Assembly (NCBI GenBank): GCA_948144175.1 | Contig: CANXME010002149.1 | Span: 1,840,001-1,904,000 of the forward strand | DNA from: Closterium sp. NIES-65 | Taxonomy: Eukaryota; Streptophyta; Zygnematophyceae; Desmidiales; Closteriaceae | DNA: 64,000 nt | Reading direction: 5' to 3' | In this document: positions 18,516-27,442 of the stretch, in pieces | How the letters are laid out: the number at the start of each line of letters is the position of its first letter | How positions within the stretch are numbered: position 1 is the first letter of the stretch | Notes under the pieces: model-generated | What the model was told of the DNA's origin: nothing | Databases searched by the model: none | Seen by the model: only the letters and a program-made list of their open reading frames with translations | Made by a program: the position numbers and the translations under genes

Positions 18516-21500
18516 ATGAGATTTGCGGCACGAGATCTGCTTCGGGCAGCATGCCGGCCCCTCCGGGTTGCATCCGTCCCCGAACCTCCGGCTCGCGCCT
18601 TCCTCCCGACCCGCCACGCCCTCTCGCCCGCGCTCGGCGGCGCCGTTGGCGGCGGTGTTCGCGGCGCCAGTGGCGGCGCAGGTTCAGACATCCTTCCCGC
18701 CGCCGCCGCTGCCACGATCTGCTACCAACCGAGGCAACATCAGCAGCAACACCACCACCACCACTACTACCCCCACCAGGACTGTCACTCTCGTCATAAT
18801 CACCTTCACCACAGCGCGCAATGCTCGCAGTCGCTCGTAGTTTCTCGTTCCTCCTCCTCTCCCTCCTCTCCTTCCTCTCCCTCCTCTCCCTCCTCTACCT
18901 TCTTCCCCTCGTTCTCCTCCCATCCCATCCTCTCTACGGCTGCCGCTGCTGCCGCTGCTGCTCCCGCCGGCCTCCTCTCTTCCCATGCGCGTCAGTTCCT
19001 GGTACCGCATTCGGCGCCGCATTTTCCGCCGCATCGCCCGGCGGCCATGGCGACGCAGGCGCCTAGAGGTCCCGTGCAGACGCAGCCCCCGCGAGGGCCG
19101 GTGCACATGCAGCAGCAGGTGCGGGAAGGGGTATAATGGCCGGTGCAAGAGGGGTATAGCAGCAGGTGCGCGAAGGGGGATATAGTATCATTGCTGGTGC
19201 GAGAGAGGGAATTGCGTTTCGATAGCAGGTGCGGGAGGGCATGCAGCAGCAAGTGCGCGAGGAGGTGTTACATTGAAAGGGGTTTGGAGGGGTTTGCGCG
19301 AAAGGGTAGTGAGGGGGGACGAGAATACCCGTCTGGTTTCGAGGCGACTCGAAAGGGGTTTTGACGAGCTTTGGCTGGATTTAGAGGGGTTTGGATTGGT
19401 TGGAGGCGCCCTTTTCCACTCTCCTCTCCCCCTCTTTCCGATCTCCCCGCCCCTCCCACTCCCCTCTCTCCCAGCGACTCTTATTGCCGGCATTCTAGAA
19501 ACACTCATCGCTCCCACTTGCCAATGTATTCCTCCCCTCTTCCCCCTCTCTCCTCTCCCCTCCAATTCCCCCCTTCCCCAGGCTCGTCTGCGCGTGTATC
19601 TGCAGAGCCCGGGGGTGATAGGTGACCCCTACCGCCCTCTTCCGCCAATGCCCTTCCTTACCAGGTGAACCCACCGCCCCCTCCGCCCCCGCCTCCGCCG
19701 CCGCCACCGCTGCTGCTGCAGCTGCTGTCACTCCTGCCCCAATCGTCCGTCCCCTTTCGCCTGTATTCCCTCCCACACCCTCTCTCCCTTCAACCTCCCA
19801 CCTTGTTCCCCCTTTTCATGCTCCTTTGCAAGGCTGCACTGGAAGGAGAGCCTCTGATTTGCCTCCTTTCCCGTCACCTCGAAAGCCGCATGCAAAGTTG
19901 CTAATCTGATTCCGTCTCCTCCCCACCTCCAAGCTTTTTCTTCCAGGCTTGCCTCTTCCCCTGCTTGCTTCCCCCGCGCCCCGTACCATCCCGTACCCTC
20001 ACTGATCCTCCCTGAACCTCCCTGCTCCCCCCCAGCTGGTTCACAAAGGCGGGGTGGAAGAGACGCTAGGTCAAGTGGAGTGATGCGGTGAGGCTCAAAT
20101 CACGTGTGGCGTGCGGTGGGATGGGATGGGCTGAACCCTCGCCTCTTCCCTGCGTTTCCCTCGCCCCTTACCCTCCCGTACCCTCCCGTACCCTCCCTGA
20201 ACCTCCCTGCCCCCCCAGCTGGTTCACAAAGGCGGGGTGGAAGAGACGCTGGGTCAAGTGGAGTGATGTGGTGAGGAACACGTGTGGCGTGCGGTGGGAT
20301 TGGGTGGGATGGGGTGGGATGGGGTGGGATGGGGTGGGGTGGGATGGTGGTGTGGGGTGGGATGGGATGGGGTGGCGTGATGTGGTAAGATGTGGCATCG
20401 CATGGCATGGCATGGCATGGCATGGTAGCCAGCTCTACCAGATGTAGCCATTGCCCTTTGCTTCTCTCTCTTTAGATCATCCCTTGTCGACTGCCTTTCG
20501 TTTCTTCTCTCCGCACCCATCGCTACCACACCCACCACACCACCATACCCCCATGCAATGCACCCTTTTCAGAGTTCCTTGTTAAAAGCGTGATTCAGAA
20601 TACATTGTACCTGTCTCTTGCGCCGCCATCCATACATACTCCTCTCCTCCTTTCCCCCTCTCCCTTCTCCCGTTTCCCCCTCTCCTTTCTCCCTTTTTCC
20701 CCTCTCCCTTCTCCCTTTTCCCCTCTCCCTTCTCCCTTTTCCCCTCTCCCTTCTCCTTTTTCCGCTCTCCCTTCTCCCGAATCACCATAGCTAGTTTCAT
20801 TTCAACACACTCAAATCTCCCCTCTTCCCACTCCCATCTCCCCTATCCCTCCTTTTCTCTCCTTCCTCTCTTCTCCCTTCCTCCCCATCCCACCTCCTCC
20901 TCGTCTCCAGCTGAAGACAAGGTACACGATTGCTATGCTGAGGCGCCACAAAAGGGGAATTCTTTTGCACAGGTTCTGCTGGGGGCTGGCATGTATTTAT
21001 CCATTTCAGCTTTCTTTCCCGTTCCCCTCTTCCCCCCTTTCCCTCCCTTCTCCAGCTGAAGACAGGGTACACGATTGCTATGCTGAGGCGTCACAACAGG
21101 GGATACTCCCGGCACGGGCTTTACCGGGAGCTTGCCGGCACATACAAACAGGTGCTGTATGTCCCGCTGTGCTAGGTGTGATGCTACATGTCATGCAGCG
21201 TTCCATGCCATGCCATGCCATGCCATGCCATGCCATGTCTGCATCAAACGGAGTTCATTCTTCACCATGGTTTGTCTGCTGTTCAGTGGTCATTTCTCCA
21301 TTTTTCTCCCTCCGTCTCTCCCTCCCCCCCTCTCTCCCTCCCTCCCTCCCTCCCTCCCTCCCTCCCTCCCCCCCCCCTACATCCCTCCCTCTCTCCCACC
21401 TGCCCTCAATCCGTCGTGTGTCACGCAGATCAATCGTGCCATTGCAGCAGATGATCGCACCGCATTGCGGCATCTGGTCACCGAGAGCGCCTTCACGGTA

Positions 21501-23152
21501 CGTTCTTTCTTGAGTCATCTTCATCTTTGAGACACTGTTTGAGGCGCCTTAAATGTCAAACGGCATTGCAGCATTTGGTCACCGAGAGCGCCTTCACGGT
21601 ACGTTCTTTCTTGAGCCGCCTCAATCTTTTCACACAATGTTTGAGGCGCCTAGAAAGATTGAGATGACTTTTGAGGCGCCTCAACAATGGCACATCTTTG
21701 CAGCATCTGGTCACAGAGAGCGCCTTCTCTGTATGCTGCACCATCAGCTTAACCCCCACCCACCCAACTCACCCTCTTCACTATTCCTCCATCTCTCCAG
21801 TCACTGAAGAGTTCCCTCAAGCATCGGGCTGAGAGCGGCATAGCTCAGGTGGAGTGGCACCTCGTGGGGACGTCTACGGCAGCAGCAAGGCCGTTGTTCC
21901 TGCTAAGTCAGCAATAAAGTCATTTCTTTCCTCCCCTCTCTCTCCAGTCACTGAAGAGTTCGCTCAAGCATCGGGCTGAGAGTGGCATAGCCCGGGTGGA
22001 CTGGCACCTGGTGGGGACGTCTGAAGGAAACAGCAAGGCCGTTGTTCCATCCAGCAACAAGCCTCCCCTTTCGTTTAAGACCTTGCAAGCACGCTTGGTG
22101 CGTGGGTGTGTAGTCTATGTGGGTCTCTTGTCAGCTTTTTTTTTTTTTTCATAAATTTTTATAACCTGTTTTGGTCCCCCCTGCGTGCATCCCCCCCACC
22201 CCCTCTTTTTTCCCCTTGTTTCTCAATGTGGCTCGGTCTCTTCTCTTCCCCCCACATGCTTCATCCCACACCATAATCCCCTCTTTCTACGCCGCTCTCC
22301 CCAACCCCTTTCGCCCCTCAATACGTCCAACCCGTATATCGTGGTAATCTTGAGATGTGCTAAATCTGCCTCTTTGGTTGTACTGTGTGGGTGGGACTAT
22401 GCTGTGACTTGTGTTTCCCTGTCAGATTTCGCTTGAGAAGAGCAAACCAGAGAATGGCTTCGTGCAGCTCACTCTTGAAATTAAGAGCAAGCAGGTGAGG
22501 CTCTTCTTTCTTACATCATTGACTTTCATCCCTGATGCACGCCTTCCTCTTTTCCCTCCTCCCTGCCCCGTTGTTCTGTTATCACCTGTGTTCACTTGTC
22601 CGTCTCATATTCCTCCTCCCTACAACAATGCCTCTATCTGCCTGTTTTTTTTTTTGCTTCATGTGAACCTCTTGCCTACAGCGCATTGCGGCATATGATA
22701 AGCGCAAGAAGCTGATCAGTGGGGATCCAGATGCTGAGGTGTGTGTCCTTTTTTGCCACTTTTATAATGCCTGTAAGCTCAAGATCGGTCTAGCACGAGC
22801 AGAATGCTATGCTGCAATTCGCTGATTGTGTTGATTTGCACCAAATTTGCCAATGACCTTGCTGTGTTATCCACCTGTCATGTACTTGCTTGCTTGACCT
22901 AATTCTTCATTTTTCATTACACCACCCAATGCTTGCTATCAGTTGACCATTACTGACTGGCTTTTTCTTAACTTTTTTTACCGTAATTTATGCATACATC
23001 AGGTCGATGTGAAGGACATCTGGGTGTTTGAGCGACACATGCTGCACCCAGAGCTCCCATGGAGGCTCTGTGGGCAGCTGGTAGCACCCCCCCCACAAAC
23101 AGACAAATCTGGAAAGCAAAATCAAGCTGCTGCTAGCAGTGGCAGGCGATAG
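18516..23152 (+). CDS. mL45: Mitochondrial large ribosomal subunit protein mL45 (Tim44-like domain)
   Basis: Nine exons: 18516-19118, 19582-19664, 20219-20270, 21056-21151, 21429-21497, 21948-22097, 22426-22494, 22682-22738 and 23003-23152. Phases are consistent, giving about 442 aa. The start MRFAARDLLRAACRPLR is Arg-rich without acids, as in mitochondrial presequences. The Ser/His/Ala-rich stretch is low complexity. The conserved part includes SPGVIGDPYRPLPPMPF, WFTKAGWKRRWVKWSD, YTIAMLRRHNRGYSRHGLY, DDRTALRHLVTESAFT, GFVQLTLEIKSKQ, RIAAYDKRKKLISGD and VKDIWVFERHM...PWRLCG, the mL45/Tim44-like pattern of plant homologues. mL45 sits near the mitoribosome exit tunnel and helps membrane docking. 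Exons 3-6 have extra defective copies, and the exon 1 donor is multiplied. Confidence 0.88.
19110..19262 (+). repeat. Four copies of the mL45 exon 1 end and donor
   Basis: CAGCAG-GTGCGGGAAGG at the exon 1 end (donor 19119) is followed by related AGCAG-GTGCG(C/G)GA(A/G)GG sequences near 19155-19180, 19221-19240 and 19241-19262. In the last the donor is AAGTGCG. Several intact GT donors in similar context are therefore available. Confidence 0.65.
20036..20087 (+). repeat. Defective copy of mL45 exon 3
   Basis: 52-bp copy with the CCCCCCCAG acceptor and GTGAGG donor region, 183 bp before functional exon 3. It differs by TAG for TGG at 20067-20069 (a premature stop in frame) and GCG for GTG at the end. 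Functional exon 3 encodes WFTKAGWKRRWVKWSDV. Confidence 0.9.
20640..20780. repeat. CCCTCTCCCTTCTCC pyrimidine repeat in mL45 intron 3
   Basis: About ten copies of TCTCCCTTCTCCCTTTTCCCC-like units, 18-20 bp each. Preceded at 20297-20390 by a GGGATGGGGT repeat and at 20400-20424 by CATGG pentamers. Confidence 0.8.
20911..20960 (+). repeat. Partial copy of mL45 exon 4
   Basis: Follows a TCTCCAG acceptor and encodes LKTRYTIAMLRRHKRG before diverging. Functional exon 4 at 21056 encodes LKTGYTIAMLRRHNRG. Spacing is 145 bp. No donor is retained. It keeps Arg where the functional exon has Gly. Confidence 0.88.
21538..21684. repeat. TTGAGGCGCCTCAA palindromes between exon 5 copies
   Basis: TTTGAGGCGCCTTAAA at 21538-21553 (one mismatch), TTGAGGCGCC near 21641, and a perfect TTGAGGCGCCTCAA at 21671-21684. 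They are of the same family as 2108-2125 and 2655-2676 in the PEP-mutase introns. Confidence 0.85.
21562..21731 (+). repeat. Two partial copies of mL45 exon 5
   Basis: At about 21562-21603, ATTGCAGCATTTGGTCACC continues with GAGAGCGCCTTCACG and the GTACGTTCTTTCTTGAG donor. At about 21694-21731, CAGCATCTGGTCACAGAGAG is followed by GCGCCTTCTCTGTATGC. Both retain only the HLVTESAF part of exon 5 (21429-21497). TTGAGGCGCCTCAA-type palindromes separate them. Confidence 0.88.
21801..21917 (+). repeat. Defective copy of mL45 exon 6
   Basis: Follows a CTCTCCAG acceptor and encodes SLKSSLKHRAESGIAQVEWH and LVGTS like functional exon 6 at 21948, then diverges and stops at TAA 21915-21917. Spacing is 147 bp. 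Functional exon 6 has IARVDWHLVGTS and continues to a GTGCGT donor at 22098. Confidence 0.92.
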
Positions 23153-23537
23153 TGGCAGGGGGTCATCCTAGATCAAATACGGTATCCAATTTTGTGTTGA
23201 CATGGAGTGGCATTGTTGCAGCTGGCAACTCACTGCCTGGTCTGATGGAAATAACAACCTGAGCATGTTGTCTGATAAACTCCTGCCTCCCACCTTCTTT
23301 AAGTGCACCTGACATGTCATTTGATGGTACACCTTCAGTTCCTGAATGTCACACACTCACAGGTAGGGTTTTGCTGTGTACCACAGCCTTCCAAACGTAG
23401 GCTGTTGTGAAACATCAATTGCTATTGCTCTATTGACAAATACAGCATGATACAAATAACAACACGCCAGCTAATCCACTTCTCTGGTTGTCACTATGAT
23501 GCTGCGCGATACAACAATGCTCCATCACATTCATTGT
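23153..23537. other. Convergent intergenic region mL45/RHM
   Basis: 385 bp between the mL45 stop and the RHM stop, so it should contain both 3' UTRs and termination signals. No other feature was recognised. Confidence 0.6.
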
Positions 23538-25955
23538 TTACTTGGCTACCTTCGCGTTTGCTTCGAAGACATACTTGATCACAGACGCCTTGATGTCGAG
23601 AAGCTCCGGAAATTCCGCCTTCAGCTTTGATGCATCAAGCTCGTTATTGCTGCGAGCAGCCACAATGACCTTCGCCTGCGTGACAATAGGAACGCAGTCA
23701 TTAGTTGTTTAGTTAACGGCAACACCACGGACGAGATATGCAGCGGCGAAGTGCGTCGTTCTCACCTGATCCTCGATGGTGAAATTGGTGTACGTGAACG
23801 CAGGATCGATGTACTTCTTGTAAAGGTCGAGAATCTCGTTGTGGCTGATCACTCCAGGGTTTGTGAAGTTCCAGATCCCTGTCAGGTTTCGTTTCGCCAT
23901 CTCAATCGCGATTGGTAAAAGTTCATCAAGCACCGTCATGGAGTTCGGAATGTTCACGACCTACACAGCATCCAGGTTAGTCAGTCCTTATTGTGAGAGG
24001 AGATCACGAAACGGGAAGGCTTTGCGGTGAGTCATATTACAAAAACATTTCGCCTTACCTTCTGGTAGCGGGTGATCTTGGTGATGAAGTTTCTTGGATT
24101 GGACAAGTCGGAAGAGATGGGCATGCGAACCCGCAGAGTGCAGACGTTGTCATACGATTTCAGCAGCTCCTCCACCTGCTCACACCCAGAAAAATGTCAG
24201 GGCCGTAACAACGCGTAATCATGCATGAGTGATGTGCAGGAGCCTCCGCTCAGAACCTACCATTCCTTTGGTCCTAGAGTAGAAGGATCCAAAGAAATTT
24301 GCGGAATCTGTCTCCTTGAAGCCAACCCCACTTCCCGTCGGATGAGATTCGTCGTACTCGAAGATGCAGCCAGTTGCAAAGTTCACTACCAGAGCTCCAT
24401 GGTTCCTGCACAAAATAATCGTCTCGATTGTTAGAGATAGTAGACAAGTGGATTAAAAAAAGCTGGACAAACGGGATCCACTTTACACACCTTGCGACAT
24501 CAGCGAGGGTCAAAACACCAACAACGTTTGCTCGAATCGTTTCAACCTGATGGCTCTCGCACCAGTCCACGTTCGGACGGCCTGTAACTCCTGCTGCGTT
24601 GAAGATGTGCGTTGGCTCAGCCCGAAGGATGTCCGCTTCAATTGCACGCCGGTCTTCCAGTCTCGCGAGGCCATATTCAAACGGAATCCCCTTCTCCTTG
24701 CACAAATTTCCCAGCAGGCCACCGATCCATCCAGTTTTACCGTAAATCAGAAACTTCGTCTCCTTGACTTGACAATCTGGAGCACCGGATTCTTCCAGTG
24801 AATCGGGATTTGATGACGACCTTCCGATGCTGTACCCTGTGAGCATCCTGGGGTGCGGTACAAGAGCACCAGAGATGTCTCCCCAATATCCAACGTTGTT
24901 CTTGTACCAATTGAGAGTCTTCTTGAGCCCTACCTCCCACGAAGTTCTCTCTTCCCAGCCAAGAGACTTGAGCTTCTGATCGTTCAAGTAGTATCTTTGG
25001 TCGTTGAATGGCCTATTCTCAACAAACTTGACAATCTGCTCTGGGTCTAGGCCAACCATTCGGCAAATATCCCGAGCGACGTCGATGACACGCCTTTCCT
25101 TGCGTGTCCCAATGTTGTACACTTCACCAACAGTACCCTGCAAATACGGTTCAGAAGATTTAGTACACCGCAAAAAAAAATGAAGCAACGCAACAAGCAA
25201 TTAAGAGATCTGGAAATTCATCAGTCAATTACCTTGTGAAGGACCACATCGAATGCCTCGGCAACATCCTCGCAATACAAATAGCTTCTGACGTTGGAGC
25301 CGTCTCCATGGATCGGCAAGGGTTTCCCTTGCATGGCGAGGAGAAGGAACTTGGGGATGAGCTTCTCGGGGAACTGGTTCGGGCCGTAAACGTTGTTTCC
25401 TCGGGTGGTGATGCAGGGAATATTGTAGGACTGACCGTAGGCCATTACAAGCATTTCCGCTCCAGCCTTGGTGGCGGAGTACGGATTTGTTGGAAGCAGT
25501 TGAGACCCCTCATGGTTACCCACAAGTGAGTCCAGGCTTGTCTCTCCGTACACCTCGTCGGTGCTGACGTGGATGAAACGTTTGATGGTTCCAGCAACCT
25601 TGCAGGCCTCGAGGAGGACGTGCGTTCCGTAGATGTTGTTCTTGGTGAACTCAAAGCTGTTGCCGAACGAGTTGTCGACATGCGTCTGAGCTGCGAAGTG
25701 CATGATGGTGTCGATGCCTTCCGTCAGGAGGAGGTAGTTCACAAGATCCGCACTTGCAATGTCTCCCTTGACAAACTTGAAGTTCGGAGATGACCTGCAT
25801 GGTTCCAGGTTTCTCAAGCTTGAGCAGTAGTCCAGCTTATCCAGCACGACGACCTTGTACTGAGGATAGAAACGAACAATTCTGTTAGCAACATGTGAAG
25901 CAATGAAACCAGCAGCTCCAGTGATAAGAATGGCCTTCGGAGTGTAAGTCGCCAT
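23538..25955 (-). CDS. RHM: Trifunctional UDP-rhamnose synthase
   Basis: Six minus-strand exons (25233-25955, 24491-25137, 24261-24405, 24059-24175, 23766-23960, 23538-23675) join in phase to 654 aa, against 669 for Arabidopsis RHM1. RHM turns UDP-glucose into UDP-L-rhamnose in the cytosol, using NAD then NADPH, for pectin and glycosides. The N-terminal 4,6-dehydratase has AILITGAAGFIASHV (NAD loop), STDEVYGET, the YSATK catalytic Tyr/Lys and RGNNVYGPNQFPEKLIPKF. The C-terminal epimerase/reductase half starts around KFLIYGKTGWIGGLLG (NADP loop) and has NAAGVTGRPNVDWCE, YSRTKGM, RMPISSDLSNPRNFITKI and VVNIPNSMTVLDELLPIAI. Introns are short (about 85-100 bp), with no exon duplication, unlike the neighbouring mL45. 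Both NAD(P) loops and YxxxK motifs are intact. Confidence 0.97.
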
Positions 25956-26674
25956 GGTGTGTAAATTGGCCGGCCTAGTCCGTCTGAGCAGGTTCAGGAA
26001 TTACAAGAGCGGGAGTCACCAGAACTCACGAATCATTCTTCAGTTGAGTATGGTAGATGTAGTGAGTTAGCAAAGTGGCTGCTATCTCAAGGAGTAGCGT
26101 CATGCAACCTCAAGGTTCGCCTCGCCACGCCCACGCGCCTCGATGTTGGCTTCACAACCAGCATCTGGGACATCGGAAAAGCCCGGCGATATTCAATAAA
26201 CCAGGCGATACACTTCAGTACATCATTTATGTGAGCTTAGAGAAAGTGGATGAGAACTCAGAGTGAAACAAAGTATAAATATATATGCCTTGACTCGGAG
26301 GCAGACATCTTGGCCAAGTGGCCTTGTACATGACTCTTTATAAGTAGCCACCATCTTTTCTATCAAGAGAACAAAACTTAGAGAAAGTGACAAGAGCATC
26401 GTGCTTCGTTTAACCACGCTCCGCGTGTCTATGGAAAGAGAACTCGTTTTAGCATTTGATAGTAGATACGATACATGGCATCCCATGCATGCATTTGAAA
26501 GATAGGCTGACTGACACCATTCAACCAAACCAGCACAAGACCAATATGGCCCATGTTAGTTGCAATCCATCAGCTGCAACGCGTTAAACGCCGAGGAACT
26601 TGAGCTCCAATGCTTATGCAAACCCCGATTATTCACACCATGTTGGTTAGCACGCAGTCAGCAAGTCACCATGA
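25956..26674. other. RHM 5' flank and hydrolase 3' flank
   Basis: Both neighbours are on the minus strand, so this should contain the RHM promoter/5' UTR and the hydrolase 3' UTR. No coding signal was recognised. Confidence 0.55.
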
Positions 26675-27410
26675 CTACCATTTTCTTCCTCCCCTGGACA
26701 GAGAAGCAGGAGACGGCGGAGTCGAGACAAAATTCCTTGGTTTGGGGAGCAGAAGCGCCAGCTTGCCATGCCGTGCTGTAGCGCACACTGCCACAGCACC
26801 GACATGCTCACAGCCATGTGGAGCGTGCAGGAAGTAGCGAACCAGGGAGGCAAACTCTTTGGGGCACTGTGCGTGTGGCATGTGGCGTGCGTCGTTCACC
26901 AGTACCAGCCTTGAGCTGACGCCCAGGTGTCTGAGAGGTTAGAGGGCAGAATTGAGGAAAGGCAGGCAGAGTTTAAATAAACAACAGTTAAGAAAGCTAA
27001 GCATGAAATATGCACCAGAAGCATGTAAATAATGAGCCTGCAGGCATGAAGGGCTATTTGTCACACGGACTATGCATAGGGAATTAAAGAGGTCAAAGCA
27101 TGCAGAGCATCAGACAAATTAACTTATACAAGAAGTGATCTAATGAATGGGGTTTGAGTGGGATGTAAGGGCTTACTGCAAGAGCATTTTCCCGAATGGC
27201 AAAGGAGCGATCGGATCCTTCCTTCCACACACGATGAGAACCTCCTGTTGCACACCAGCAACGACAACAAAGACACACACAAAAGGGATTCGCATTCGCT
27301 CATAGAAACTACCTGCGAAAAGGAACCAACCAGCCATTATTGTTCAACTTTCCGACAGCCAGACGAAGCACCCATCAGGTAAAGCAACAGCACCAACCAA
27401 CAACAACCAC

Positions 27411-27442
<32 letters not shown>

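Noticed and set aside
24059..24405. Possible split of RHM into two genes because of separate frames
   Set aside because: All exon phases join and the protein is collinear with plant RHM over its full length; the frame breaks are introns.
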